From Antitrichia curtipendula (Eukaryota; Streptophyta; Bryopsida; Hypnales; Leucodontaceae), in NCBI GenBank assembly GCA_951230915.1, contig OX579638.1:23330696-23394695 (forward strand): 64,000 nt of DNA, given 5' to 3'. Below are positions 1 through 13,267 of the stretch, piece after piece; position 1 is the first letter of the stretch, and each line of letters opens with the position of its first letter. A program made the translations under genes and the position numbers. The notes under the pieces are model-generated. The model searched no databases. It was not told where the DNA came from and was given only the letters and a program-made list of their open reading frames with translations.

Positions 1-124
1 CTCAAAAAGTTGTCATGCCTACCGGTATACTACTCAAGATGTTATGTCTTCTGAAATTTGAACAAAGTAATGTTAGCAGCTGGCAAGTAGCTAAATTTGA
101 GTGGAACGCTCATTTCTGAAACAG

Positions 125-235
125 GTAGAGAAAGTTCCAAGTATTCGTTGCGGGGATTGGGAAGTCTGCCCTCTTTCACCACCACAACTTCAGTATGCAG
201 CCACAGACGCTTTTGCGTCCCTTTATTTATATCAG
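125..235 (+). CDS. Internal exon of a DEDDy 3'-5' exonuclease (WRN-exonuclease-like), gene cut by window edge
   Basis: An open 37-codon exon lies between an acceptor (gaaacag) and a donor (CAG then gtacga). It reads VEKVPSIRCGDWEV, then CPLSPPQLQYAATDAFASLY, ending LYQ. The YAATDA block is Exo motif III (Tyr...Asp) of DnaQ-fold 3'-5' exonucleases, and the tryptophan, the PLS and the QLQYAATDAFAS run match plant Werner-syndrome-like exonucleases. Upstream exons with motifs I and II lie outside the window. Downstream, a candidate final mini-exon after ttttcag at about 981 would add only six codons before a stop; this is not supported further. Such enzymes act in the nucleus on DNA ends or RNA; RNase D-type relatives are a less likely alternative. 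Family is fairly sure, subfamily is inference. Confidence 0.68.
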
Positions 236-2495
236 GTACGAACAGAGTATCATTTAGGTATATCTATTGGAGACCTCAGTGTGGTTCCTTCAGTTTTAAC
301 GACCTCTGTCGTGCAGTGGAAAAGTATGGCTTAAATGCTAAGAGAACAAGCTAGAAATAGAAAGTCCACTTTGGAAGCTAATAGTCAATTCGTCAAACTA
401 TAGTTTATGATTTTTTTTTTTCTACTTTTACTGTTTTTAATTTCACATTTCTTCTTCTAGATGATTGATTCTCCTATATGATTCATTTCCAACTCCTCCA
501 GATTTGGAAGCGGCCACACTTTTGTCCATGTGCACACTCGGGTTAAATTCCTGGATTGAGATCCTATGCAAGATGTTTGCATTGGGCATGCAACATTTCT
601 CAAATCTATGTACGGTTGGTGCAGATTTTGGAAACATTTTCCAATCGTGAGTTGAAGAAGGAGGAATCTAGAAGTGACTTGCCCCTGATACATGAATAAC
701 AACAATTTCATGCGCATTGATTCTAAATTGTATCACGAATTGAAGATTTGCAGAAGGTGAACTCAGCTATTGTCTGGAAGCCCTTGTAGGCAACCTGCAC
801 ATGGTGCAAGCACGCCAATCTTTGAGCTAGTGTAAGACTACCTTCTGATTCTAATCCATTCCAACAACATAGCTTATAGGGGTTCTCTTCATGAGGCACG
901 TGTTTCATTTAGCTGTTAATTGGCTTCCTAATGATACAGATACATCTGATCTCTGAATTGTGGTTCTTGCTTTGTTTTCAGGGAATGTTGGATTTCAGAT
1001 AACCAGCCTTTATAGGCATGCGTTGCAAATTCAATTGAGATTTGAAGCAAGGGTAGAGGGTATTAAAATCGTTATGGTTTTATCCCATCCCATCTCCTAC
1101 ACGGACTCCTTTTTTTCAACAGAAAATCATCTATTCATACACATGGATGGACTTTAATTAGTGCATGGTGTAATCATGAATTGGCTAAATGTCTATGGCC
1201 ATTGATCTTTGAATGAAAATGTAGTTGTCTATTATCACTTATGGTGGTTTGCAACCTCCATTTTTGAAATTGCTTAACCCTAGAATGTTGGGTTGGTCAC
1301 CATGGAAATCATCCTTTTAGGTACCGTGTGAAGCATTTGCTTAAAAAAATTCAAGAGCACTCATTGGAGGTCAAACTATTGTACAAGACCTCCCCTTTTC
1401 ACACTAAATTTGAAAGATGAGCATTTGCACTTTTGTCTTACATAAAAGGATTCTTTGTCATCCATCAAACATTTAGTATCTGTAGTGATGTTATAGGATT
1501 AAGATACTCATATGTAGTGATAGTAATTTGATCCTAGTAGATTTGATTCTTGCATCCAAAGATCTCTCCACTAATGTTCCAATTATTGCACTCTTACATA
1601 TATTAAAATGCTTAAAGTGATAAGTACAAATAATATCTTCTATCACATGAGTGTTTTTAAATGGGAATGAGCTTCCATTGCAATGCTCATTATCTAATTT
1701 ATGTGAATGCTATGACAAGTAGAACCATGGGAACTTTGTAAATATTCATAACATTGAGTAGCCTTTAAAGAGGTTGCCTTTTTGTCTTTAGAGTTCTCAT
1801 CCACAAAAAACATCCACATGGAAAATTAATACAAGCTTTAGTACCAGAATAGTGGGAAACATTTATAGTGTGTTCCATTCTTTTTGCTAAATTTGAGACC
1901 AGTCAAACAAATTAAAAAATAAACGCTAAGATGGTTTGCCGAAATTTTTTAGGCCTTGAAAGAACTGTTAACAAAAGGTTCCCCAAGCTGTAAACCAACG
2001 AAGCATTGGCTAGATTATTTTTTAATTATATAATTATATACAAAAATAATAATAATAAATTTATAAATAATAAATAAATAAATAATCACAATCTGATGTA
2101 ATGTGGCACTAGTAATTCCACATCAGATTTCAAAATCTTGTAATTTTGGATTCATTTTTAAAATTATATTTTTTTACTGTTTTTAATTGCTGTAAAAAAT
2201 ATTTAGCAAAACTGTCCCGTGCCATCCATGCTCTGCAGTTTGCTGAATTTTTATTTTTCATTATTATTATTTTTTTCGTTTTTATTTTATTTTTTCATTT
2301 TTTCGGCTAGCATTCCCCGCTATTTAGGAGTTGACAGCCTTCTTCAGGGCATAATGTCATTTTACCCTTTGCCATCAAAAAAAACATTTAATTGGTAATT
2401 TAAAAAATAAAATTGGATTTAAATTACCTGTGACCTCTACCTCACTACCATGCGTTCAAAAGATAGGTATGATAGAACCACCCATAGTTGACCAC
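236..2495. other. Non-coding, AT-rich stretch downstream of the exonuclease exon
   Basis: Only short frames without recognisable protein similarity. It may contain the 3' end of the exonuclease gene (introns, last exon, UTR) in its first kilobase. From about 1900 it becomes simple A/T-rich spacer, including an (aataaat)n-like tract near 2040-2090. Confidence 0.5.
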
Positions 2496-3085
2496 TTAAC
2501 CCCTAAACGTCTGAATCCTTTTTCAAAATTGACGATTTGGGAAAAATCGTTATAAAGTGCTATTTGGAAGAATATTTTGGAATAAATTTCTCAAATCATT
2601 TGGTAGTAGCAATAGAATTTTGAAATCATAAAAGCTGTAAAAGTGATATTACAGAGGTAATTGCAAACTACTACTCTATTTTTGTAATATAACACTGTGT
2701 GAAAATATTATTTTTACGTATGCATGATCGAGTATATTTTTACAACATGTTAAAACTAATTATTTCAAACACTTATTGAAATCATTGTCATGCATTCTAT
2801 TCAAATATATCAAAATCTTACTAATATGTGATACAATGAATGCGTAGCATAGCAAGCATGAGTCCCTATTATTAATGGTAGCATTTGTGATATTACAGAG
2901 GGAGTTATGATTTTAGTAGTAGTATGTACTCTAGCAACACAAAATCCAACCATTGGATAGGACAACAACTTGATAAAGTATCTCCACAATTTAGATGACT
3001 TTCATCCAAGCAGTAATGAGAAAGAAAACTGAATTTCAATCTATTCGTCATCCAGAAATTGGACGTCGGAGCACTCCAGGGTTAA
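2496..3085. mobile_element. Possible TTAA-flanked piggyBac-like MITE (weak)
   Basis: The left end reads TTAACCCCTAAACG and the right end ccagggTTAA, so both ends show TTAA plus CCC, as in the better elements at 36760, 57114 and 60416. The inverted match is only about seven bases beyond TTAA, so this could be chance or a decayed copy. Confidence 0.25.
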
Positions 3086-3105
3086 GCAATTCCATGCATG
3101 CTATG

Positions 3106-3482
3106 GAATAGTAGAAGGCAATGTAAATTTATAGCCCTATTGAAAGATAGAAATGGCGGACATTGCCAATTTTTCATAATTTTTTTCCTCAAATTCAAAC
3201 TACTACAAATTTTGGAAGCCAAAAGTTGGCCTCAACCCATGCCCGATATATATAGTCTTTCAATTCCAATCATTCCAGAACTACTTTCCCACTCTCTACT
3301 TCCTAACTTTCTTGCTCACTACATTAGTACATGTGTCATGACTTTATAGTCCCAACCTTGCAAAGGAGAAAAAATCACATTCCAAACATTGGTTGGAAAC
3401 GTGTTCCTGCCTTGGTTGGATATAGCTGCATCCTACAGGTTGGGTATGCATCCCTGGTTGGCAATAGGTGGTTCTAGCATAC
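3106..3482. repeat. Dispersed repeat, copy 1 (copy 2 at 48873-49205)
   Basis: The two stretches share a collinear series of blocks: tagaaat, ttggcctcaa, ctcgatatata/cccgatatatata, attccaat.att, agaactact, acatgtgtcatgac, cattccaaa.attggtt, gccttggttgga, and aggttgggtatg/aggttaagtatg, ending ggtggttcta. Divergence is high, so this is an old repeat. No coding capacity or clear ends were seen. Confidence 0.5.
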
Positions 3483-4005
3483 ACATGCTTCAATCGAGAG
3501 CCAAGTCAAGTGCAAATTATATTTATAAAGTCGGTCAATATCAGGTACAGCGTCTTTGCCACTTATATATGTAGGGCAGTATTCTGAAATACAGTGCTTC
3601 CTTCGCACAAGCAAATCTGCTGAAAACTGAAGCCAGGCTATGAAGAGATAACTTATGTGTTAAATCTATGTTATACATTCCTGTGAGCAGAAACATTCCC
3701 ATGGGCACCTACGTTATGCTGCAGCCCACAGCCGAGTGATACGCTCATCACTAAAGTTCTATTTCGAATCAAATGTTCTAGTACTCTAAAATAAGTCGAA
3801 ACTAGCTGTTCAGCAACTTGCCCATTGAGTGGCAAGAAAGCCTTTTGAAGACAGTCAATATTCAGCTTGCATAGTATAGAAGCGCTGCAAAAAATGCATA
3901 AATTTCAACAAGATTATGCATCTGCATATCTATGATCAACCAAATTTGATGCCCAAATCTTCGATCAGCGTCTCAAGCCTATACCTCGTTGGTGCCGTTG
4001 TACAT

Positions 4006-7000
4006 TTAGTTTCTCTCTTCAGCAACGGTTTCTCCTTGTGTATCTTCGAGCCACTGTTTGATTTCAGCTCCACTTACGGTTAACGCTTGCATGGTGGCAG
4101 TATCCAGAGGCTTGCAGGGCAATCCTGCAACTTTAAGTGTGCTCAAAGCCACGGTATGATTCTTCGTGTACCTGACCTTCCGGGGCTTTCCTGCAGCCTG
4201 TGCATTTCGGATCCAGTGAATGCATTATAAGAAAGATGAGACTCGCCACAGTTGAATGGGCAAAAAACATGACTGATTCTGAGTAAACGAAGGCCAATGG
4301 ATTTGGTTACGACTGGACATAGCTGGGCGGAAAGAAACAATAGTGAGACCTCTTACCAAAAGTAAATGGTTTCAAACTCGTAAGGGGTAGAGGAAAAACG
4401 TGAAAGCCAATGAAAGATTTGTGTTGGCAAAGAATACCTAATGCCCATTAAGGGAACTACGAGTCTGTTAGCGAAAACAATACAGGCTTCCTACTCATTC
4501 CTTACTGTTGAGAGCAGAGCAACCACTGAGGATGAAACGAAGTTCTAGAATCAAGCAGACGATGAACTGAAAAATATACTCACCACACTTTTCTTCACGC
4601 CAGTAATAATAATAAGATCCGAGGCAGGGTGATTCTCTCCAATGCGCAGAAGCCATGCCAAAATTGCCACTACAGTCCCTGAGATACTCATGGTCCGCAC
4701 ATCACATCTGAAGCCACAAATGCCGAATCGAAAGCTCAGAAAAAATCTTCTCCCACTTTACCTTTGCAAGGGAATTGAGCCGTACGTCTGATTCAATTTG
4801 GTAATTGAAAGAATCTACGCCACTGGCATATAAAGAAATCTGACCTGGCAAGGTCGGTCTGTGTAAAATTTGTAAAAAATCCGACCTCCGCTGCTTCTTC
4901 ATACAAGCCAATTGCAGCTTCAATTCCTGCCACACAAACAGTTCAGAAAGTGGTTACATGAAAGTCAAAAGGACTGAAAATGTTGACAGATACCAAGACT
5001 TTGCCAAGTTGCTATAAGGATGCATTCTTTGCCATCTCTTGTATCTTACAAATTCAGCAAACCTCAAATTACTAAGCTGGCTCACCAGGGGTAATCTCCA
5101 GCGTTCCAGCCTTTGTCTCCTTTAGCAATGCTTCAGCACCTCTCTTTCCAAAGCATGCGTCAAAGATGATGCTATATGAAACAGAGGTCAATTGTTCCTG
5201 CAGCATGTTGAACATTAGCGTTAACACTATATTATTAAACTCAGATCCAACCGGTCAAACTACCTAAGCATTCCATGCTGGAATTTTCATAACATTAAAT
5301 AAAAGTCAGAGCCTAATGAATAGAGAAAGATTTCGTGTACATCACCACATTCATGTACGCCCCTTTGACTCTGAAATAATTCATTCCTCACTTAATGGCC
5401 AGTTAATTACCTCTCCTTCTTGCAGAGCTCTGAATGTGGCAACAGCATCTTCCCATTGACCTGCTTGACCAAAAGATCCAATGATAGCGTGCTGCACAAC
5501 CTGAACGGCACAATTGCGATCAAATAAACGGTCTTGCTTTACCCCTCCAATGGTAATGGCATACGCAAATCAGTGTAAACTGGGCATTTTTCTAACGACG
5601 ATCCATTATGCCACATAGCATGCTTGTCACCACGTTCCAAATAAGTGAGGTACTATCTTGGAAAATATTCCTGTAGATAACCAATCTAACAAATTAAGAC
5701 AGCAATCTGCGAGGAAAAAATTATCATTCCGGCATGAAAACAGGAAGCCCCTGATGCCATAAAACACAGAACGGAAAACTCACAGTAAAATTATTGTGGA
5801 TACTTGTAGAAATATTGCCTCAATCGGCTACAAAGCGGAAGGTCTCGATTTAATGGATAAAGTGAGAGATGTTCCAAACCTGGTTGGGCTTGACATTTAG
5901 TTCCTCCATCTCATGGCTGACGAGAAGAGCTTGGTTGAGGTTTCCCTCCCGAGTGCAAGCGACCACCAAAGTGCTGTAGGTGATGGCATCAGGTTTATAT
6001 CCCAAATCCAGCATTTTTCTGTACATCTGTTCAAAATCCAATCATAAGGATGAGACCTAAGTCAGAATTTCAATCCTTTACTAGGTCCTTAAGAGTAAGC
6101 TGTTTTGACGAAGCACCAACCTGAAGTGCACTTTCGAGACCTTCTGTTTGACTGGCAGATTGGATGAGCTTGTTGAAAGTAGCGGATGTCACAGCTCTCT
6201 GATAGCCCGAGTTTTGCATCAATTCATAAGCTTTCAAAGCTCTTTCATGATCACCTCCCTGCAAATCATACAGAAATTACTTAACCACGGCGGATACTTA
6301 CCATCACTACCACCAATGCTTGAGCAGGACAGAAGGCAAGCTCACGCCTTATCATGTACAAGACATCAGCATTCAGCAAGAGTCTTTGTTGAGAAAAATG
6401 GTCTCTCCAACTAAAATGACATAAGGAACAACCGACAAAGCAAGTCCCAAATCAGCAGAACGTGAAAGTCTACGCAGCAAGAACAAATAGGACGGACCAT
6501 CAGACTATAAAACGAACTGCAGCACATCGGTCGCAGAGATATTGTGCCAATGCCCTACGCATTTAATGCTCAGCAGCTTACCTTGCACGAGGCCGAAATA
6601 AGATGATTATAAGTTTGTGCATTTGGAACAACACCCTCTATAGTCTTCATTTCCTCGTACAATGCCCATGCTTTCTCTGCCTGAACAAAATTGGACAGAA
6701 ATTTCATCACTGATTACAGACCACGACATTAACTTCAAATACATATATGTTTGCAAGCTCAACCGTCAAATATTCCCTAGAAATAAATGAGGAAGATTTG
6801 CTTACATCAGGGGTTGGCGCTGACGCACATGCTTCAATGAGAAAATTGTAGGTATTTGTTTTCGGGGCTATCCCGGCTCCTCGCATTTCTTCGAAGATCT
6901 CTAATGCTACCTTCAGCCGGCCCCCAGCTCCTGCTGATTCTAAAATAAAGCCAAAAGTGAATTGGTCGGGTGGAACTCCAGCAGCAATCATCGTCCGATA

Positions 7001-9720
7001 GACTTCCTGCAACACATAATCGAGATCTCAAGACAATGCTTCTTCCTTATCCGTCCAGTCAATCTAATTAGAAGATCCCGAGCATTCAAGAGACCTATTA
7101 AACCTGAACCTAAATAAATATTGAACTGTCTTCTAGATTCCTTTCAGGAGTATTGCCTGATGAACTTGGATATTTGCGAAATCTTATGAGAATACTTACC
7201 AACACTTTCCCAGGCATCTTAGCTTGTGCACCGGCACACATTAATGTATTATATGTTATAGAATCTGGACGAATATTTCGATCCAACATCTCTTGATATA
7301 ATTGTAACGCTTTCTCCAGTCTGCTCGACAACCAAAAAATTCATGAGCCTCGAAAGATGTTCATAAAACAAAGTCCACAACTATTGTATAGATACCAGCT
7401 TATCGAAGACGAATAGCAGCAGAACACTCAACAAGGTGAAGTAGTACACCGTTGTGTAGGCGAGGATCGCCCCCGATAAGGGCCTGTTTTAACAACTAGG
7501 GCCATAAGTGCAGTATATGTTACAACATCAGGTTTTACACCTGTTGCCTCCATTTCTCTCTGCAAACAAAGCAACAGTCATAATAAATCTCTCCCACATT
7601 TCATCACGACTCATAAGTCAAGTTTGTGATTGAGGTGTTGCGAATAAACTGGAGCCAGAAAATCGTAAGTTTGCACAGAACCAGTGCCAACTTGATTGCC
7701 ATACTCATAAAAACTCCAACACCCGCCAGCTACGACGCTCCAAACAACATGCGCTCCCTTTTCTGTTTTTAGCTACCTCAACTACATACTGGTGCTATGT
7801 ATTAGCAAAGCGTAAAAAGACTTAGAAAGAAGAAAAGGTCTTAAACCTTGATTCGATAAGCATCCTCCAAACGTTTTGATTGTTGACAGCAAGAAATAAC
7901 AGTGTTGTAGGTTAGCACACCTGGCTTTACCCCCACTTCCTTCATAGCCTGTCAAGAAAATAAATCAGCTTGACTGTCACGCTCAGATAGCACTCAGAAT
8001 TTAGCAGTCAATACCCAAATCTAACTTAGAATCGCTGCAATCATTTTTGACATATATTAGGAGAAAAACAATATATTTACTAATGAACCAAGAGTTAGAA
8101 TTGGCAAGTTCGTGAGCACTACAGTATTTAGGTCTTTCAGATTTTGAAATGTAAATGAAATAATGCCATCGTCAATAATAATCTCCCAACCGATGTCTAG
8201 ATTGTAAAAACATAACACAGTTTTCTAAGAAAGGTGGACCATAACAGCTAACCTCGTAAATGCTCAAAGCCCTTTCTCCTTCTTGTTGTCGTCTACATAC
8301 AGTAATTAGAGCCAGGTAGGTTCCTGGATTCCACGAACCCCACCAGCAAATCATTGATGTGAAAATCAAGTCTTACCAAGTGTGGAAGTGCTTTGAAACC
8401 CAAGAATTTTGTAACAGCAACCAAACAGTAGAAGCCTGAAAGAATGACGTTGTGGATGGCTTTTAACACAAGATGTGGACCACTCAAAATAAAAGCAAAA
8501 TGGTGAATCTTAACAATGCCTCCTGACACCTTGTTGACATTATAAACACCAAAGATCCTGACGGGATAAGTACTTGTACCTTCATTGGCAGCATCGACAC
8601 CAGCAGCTTTCATCTCATTAACAACTTCTAAAGCTTCAGTTAGAGATGAACAACGACTGATGGATCGGTTGATACGCCATATAGTCTGTTGTAATTTCAA
8701 TAAGCCTGTAGCGCTCCGAGAGCATAACTCATCTTGATCAAGAATGCACTGTCCATACCACCATCACAAACTTACAACTAATTTTTACACTTGAGAACAC
8801 ATCTCTAGTGCTCTTCAAGTGAAAATTTAATAGAGTACAGCTCAATATGTCACTGAGACGCGGTCGTCTAAACATGTTTGACCAACAAAATAACAAAATA
8901 AACTACCGGTACTCTGAACCATGAAACTGTTATACAAACTCGCAATAGTCAAGTGGGGTTTAGTCCTACCTCACTGGTGAGATCTATGCCCTCCTGTTTG
9001 AGCCATTCCAACTTCGGCGTATATGACTGCATCCACAACTCCCATTCCCGTGATCACAAGGGGGAGAGGAAACAGCACCTCAGACTGTGAAAGACCATTT
9101 CAAATGCTCAAAAAGGTGCACGCCCTCCCCAGTTTCCATAAATAGGTACCGGAAGATTCTACATGGACTAAATACAATCAATCACAAGAGCGTGCCCTCC
9201 ACAATGTTGATCCCTCACAGAGCATTTTGGCTGTCCAGTTATGACGGAAATGGAAATTTCTCAAGCGTCGCACCAAAAGAATGCTAGTCTCCCCTACGCT
9301 CCACAATATCCTAGATTGATGATTTTTGACTTACGGTGTTGGAGGCTTCCTTAGCTACCCCGGATTTTCCACGAGCTCTGAGACGCTGACGTCCTCCAGC
9401 CCCTCCACCCCTACGGGACTTTTCTCTAGATTTGCTTTCTGGCTTTTCCTCAGTTGAGGTTTCAACGACTAATTCCACATGAGCTGCTCCTAAACTAGGC
9501 CTGAAATTCGGAAAAGATCATCATCTTGGAAGCATGAAAAATTCAGGTCAAGTTCCAGAATATTGAACGTCAAAAAAAATTCCATCTTCAAGCATTTTAC
9601 TTACCTTGTAATAGACAATTTTCGAGGTTGACTATGAGATCCATAGCAGAAAGTCACCAGCTCCCTGCCAAAAACTTCTCCTGAACTACTGCTTAAGAGA
9701 CCTGACACCCGTGTCGAACA
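4006..9720 (-). CDS. Intron-rich P-class PPR protein with C-terminal SMR domain (probably chloroplast)
   Basis: Exons in coding order: 9720-9605, 9500-9335, 9026-8970, 8748-8580, 8435-8400 (or to 8377), 8323-8253, 7948-7847, 7559-7450, 7320-7200, 7006-6806, 6680-6582, 6258-6121, 6026-5880, 5500-5411, 5197-5086, 4926-4886, 4787-4762, 4707-4584, 4197-4006. Nearly all junctions keep GT-AG and phase, giving about 700 residues. A basic, low-complexity N-terminal part (KSREKSRRGGGAGGRQRLRA) precedes eight or so P-type repeats, for example ALSIYEAMKEVGVKPGVLTY, LYQEMLDRNIRPDSITYNTL, IFEEMRGAGIAPKTNTYNFL and MYRKMLDLGYKPDAITYSTL. The C-terminus has an SMR-like core, CDVRTMSISGTVVAILAWLL followed by IIITG, and an end like those of plant PPR-SMR proteins. 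Such proteins bind organelle RNA and shape its processing or translation. The first exon with the transit peptide is not securely found. Which family member this is cannot be said. Confidence 0.8.
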
Positions 9721-11360
9721 CTGCAAAAAACGATAATAATCAATTTCAAGCATAATGCTCAAGCACAGTAAATGCTTGCCCAAACTTCTGCAGGCATTGC
9801 ATTGAACACAAAACTTCTTTAGGCTAGAAGTTGTCTGAGCTTTTGTTTCCTCTAGCAGTCAATTGCTAGCCGAAGGTACATTTCCTAGCCTATTACAGCG
9901 CTAACAAGAAAAAAACTTGCCGCGAAAGATACACGAACGGCACTCAAAATCTGAGCAGGTAAGGAACTTTATCACGAAATCTTTAACTAAATTCTCGAGA
10001 GTTCTATTACATATAACGCTAACAGCATGCGAAGGAATCAAATACTCTGTCATCCAATGCAATAATTCAAGAACCTCCTGCTCTTACATACAGAATGCGG
10101 TAGATGAGAAATGCGATATTTCCCGTCGTGATTAAGAATCCGGCTCACGTATGAAAATTAGCAAGCGACTTAAACCCTAAGTATGCAGGAACACAATTCC
10201 TCCCACCACTACCTACCCCATCCCTTCAAATTCATTAACACTATATGAGCCTCAAATACCTTCCAGGCTAAATCTTACGACAGCTCTACTCCTAATCCAC
10301 CACTCTTCCTATCTCTTTCTTCTTTCAGAAAATTGACCCCCTTGAACAATTCGCTGCTCAGAAATGAAAAAACATCAAATTTTTCCGTATTGAATCAGTG
10401 TCACAACGGAATTTCCACTGAAAAAAAGTAAAAAATAAAAAATCCTACAAGCACGAGCAGATTTCAGTGCAATAATGCAAGAACCTCCAGCACTTCTGCA
10501 GAACAAGAAATCAGAATTGCACCCAGCAACTGATCGACTCACAAAATGTCTCAATTATAGCCAGTCGGCACAGAAACTCGAGATTGAGGACAAGAGCATC
10601 GTAACTTGCGGAGCTCGCTAGCTACCTCGAAACTGTACATTCAGAGGAAAATCAGGAAACAGAGCTTTTCCGATGAGTACGCGGAGGGAGAAGTGCGTTA
10701 CCCTCGAGAACAAGTCAACAAATTGTTAGTACGGTGACGAATTGCCGAACCCCTAGACTTGCGGGTACTAAACATCAACGGTCAAATTCGTCAAAAGATT
10801 CGGTCTCCCGAGGCACTCGTCGCTAAACCCTACCGCACCTTGACTCCTCGATCTTCTTCGCCAGCAACGAAGCTCTACCTTCTTCTAGCAAATCCAAACA
10901 ACGAAAAAAACTCTTTCTGTAATTACAGAATTCAGCTGGCATCAAGAAAATTATCAAGATACCTAAACCCTAAGAGTGCTCGAACTCAACAACAATTCCT
11001 ACCGCCACAACCTACCGCATTTTCACAATACAATCAATTCTTTCAGTTTCATAAGCATTAGAGGAGCCTCAGTTACCAAAACGAGAAATTCCGTCAACTC
11101 CTTACCGAGAATTTCCTACTAATTCATCACTACTTCAAATTCTCCAATACCGGTATTCTAAATCCAATCTACCACAATAGCAAGTGTTTCACGCATGTGA
11201 GAACAATTTGCATCTCAGATGTAACAATTCAACGACAGAATTGGAGCCAAGCAAAATTTCTACTGAGCGAATAAGAGCTGATTTCCAAGGGAGAGAGGAA
11301 GGACCGAGGGGGTGGAGCAGGCGTGGGGCGCATTAGTGACGTGCAGCAGGGATGATGCCA
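9721..11360. other. Putative 5' leader/intron and promoter region of the PPR-SMR gene
   Basis: No convincing coding frame on either strand. It contains scattered taaaccctaa-type motifs (for example near 10170, 10826 and 10960), which resemble plant telo-boxes common near transcription starts of housekeeping genes. The acceptor directly before 9720 implies that at least one intron lies here. Confidence 0.4.
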
Positions 11361-11516
11361 TCACGGTTTTGAAATGTTGTTGTTGTTGTTGCTGCTGCAG
11401 CTAAGTTCTTTGCGGCTAAATTTCCCTACGACTGCATGACCACCCGTGGCGAGGGCGAAGCCGCAGCTGGAGAGGATTGGAAAGGAGTGACAATTCAGCA
11501 GCGCACACTTTGCCAT
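11361..11516 (-). CDS. Candidate first exon (transit peptide) for the PPR-SMR gene
   Basis: A 51-codon frame starts MAKCALLNCHSFPILSSCGF and continues with G, S, R, K and an Asn run; it lacks acidic residues near the N-terminus, as plastid or mitochondrial transit peptides do. It lies on the same strand 1.6 kb upstream of the first secure PPR exon (9720), which begins in phase 0 after ttttttgcag. No strong in-phase donor was found in the frame, so the link is inference. The serine/leucine stretch MLLSSISSFCADWL near 10600 on the same strand is another weak candidate. Confidence 0.25.
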   Translation of the reverse strand: MAKCALLNCHSFPILSSCGFALATGGHAVVGKFSRKELSCSSNNNNNISKP

Positions 11517-11624
11517 CCACTTTGCGAGCGCGATGACGATGACGACGCGCTCGTGGAGGCGTCTGATGCGGTTGCATTGTTGTGGGAAAGGGGGAAAAAG
11601 TAAAGGCAACAACAAAAAAGAAAA

Positions 11625-11805
11625 GTTCGAGGCGGGAAGGAAAACGTCGGATCGGGAAAGAAAGGTCAAAAGACGGAAAGAAAAGTCTGGGAAGGAAAAG
11701 AGGGGCCCGACGAGGAAAAGAAAGGTTGGAGGAGGTCAGATGAGGGAAAAGAAAATGTTGGGTCAGGAAAGAGAGGTCTTAACTGGGAAAGAAAAGGTTG
11801 AATAA
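11625..11805 (+). repeat. Purine-rich imperfect minisatellite
   Basis: The plus strand is almost entirely A/G. A loosely repeated unit of the form gggaaagaaaggtc recurs about every 25-30 bases (gatcgggaaagaaaggtc, acggaaagaaaagtc, gaggaaaagaaaggttg, gtcaggaaagagaggtc, ctgggaaagaaaaggttg). The open Lys/Arg-rich frame over it is a by-product of composition. Confidence 0.6.
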
Positions 11806-13267
11806 AAAAGTAGGCAAAAATGAGGTGGAGATTATAACATAATTAACCACTAAGTCCAAGGACTCTCAAAATGTTTTGCACAAAAATTGCCATAGCTAAT
11901 TGAAGAATTAGAGGTTTTCATCAAAATTTGAAGTATAAAGAAAACATTTGCATAAATGACTTTTTAGATTTTAAATTATTTTTAAATGAAAAAATTCATT
12001 TTAATTTATTTATAAAAAATTGTATTTGAAATTTTAATAATTTGAGATTCTTTTATAAGTGAAATGAGATTCTTTTTAGAATTTTTTGGTTAAAATTTTA
12101 TTGAGTGATATATTTCTACTTAAAATATGACTGTATATATTTTTTTTTTAATTTTGAAATGTATATAAAAAGTTTATGTTTTATATTTTATGATTTTTTA
12201 AATATATTAATATTTTTTTACAAAAAAACTTAAAAATTTGGAGTCATATTATAATCAGTGATACTCCACTCAATGGAATTTTAATATTCATGAAGCTCTT
12301 ACATCAAAATGAATTTCCATTCCCTTAACTTTGTATTTGTGTAAGAAAAAATTAACTAATAAGTTTGATTAATTTTAAAACTATTAAAAAATTTGTTGTC
12401 CAAAAATGTCTAAAAAACGTGTTGAAAATGTCTAATTTTTCAATTACTTATGGCAGTTTCTAAAGTATAAGAAAACTTATGGAAGCCACTATAAGTACTC
12501 AAAATTCCATTCCCAAAAGTGAAAATAAATTATCTAAGAAGCTTAACCTGTGAAAATAAATTATCTAAGGCCTTTTTTCCATCAAACATTCAAAACTGCC
12601 ATTTCTATAGCAAAGAGCAAAAGAAAAAATTTAATGTTTTTTTGTTATATCTAACCAATGATCTTGTATTAGTCTAGTACAAGAATGTGTGGAAGAAATT
12701 TCACAGAATTTGACCATGTAGATTGCAAGATATTTGCGTTTACAATAAAGGAAACAAGTTTTTTTGCACCTTGTTCAACTACATTTGGGGGCTTTGAACA
12801 TTCATAACTTACAATTTTTGCTCTATTGATTTTAACTTTCTAATTTTATATTATAAAAATTGGAATTGAGGGTCTAGGAATTTTATTTTATTCTTAAAAC
12901 ACTTAGTTTTCACTCATTAAAAATTTGTTAAGTAGAAATAGGTTCAAGACTGAAGAAAAATCTATATTGGTAATAGCTCTAAGATGGAATTGAAATACAC
13001 TAATCTCAACAGTGTGATTGTTCTAGCAAGAGATCTTAACCTTGTGAAACATTTTTCTCTTTTAATTGTGAAAATTGAGGTCAAAAATAAAATCTTACAA
13101 GTTATTTTTTCAAAAAAATGCTCTAATTGCCCAAAAAACAAGATTGTCCATAACTTTCACATAACAAATCCAAATGGAATAAATCAAAGCTTACCATGTA
13201 CATAAAAATATAATATATACAAAACAAATTTTTAAATTTCTTTTACTTGAAGTATTTTTAAAGGGAT

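Noticed and set aside
2038..2095. A/T-rich aataaat run as a possible origin or matrix-attachment site
   Set aside because: Simple A/T sequence of this kind is everywhere in the window; nothing specific.
11533..11805. Lys/Arg-rich 90-codon frame
   Set aside because: Produced by the purine-rich minisatellite; no start context or partner exons.
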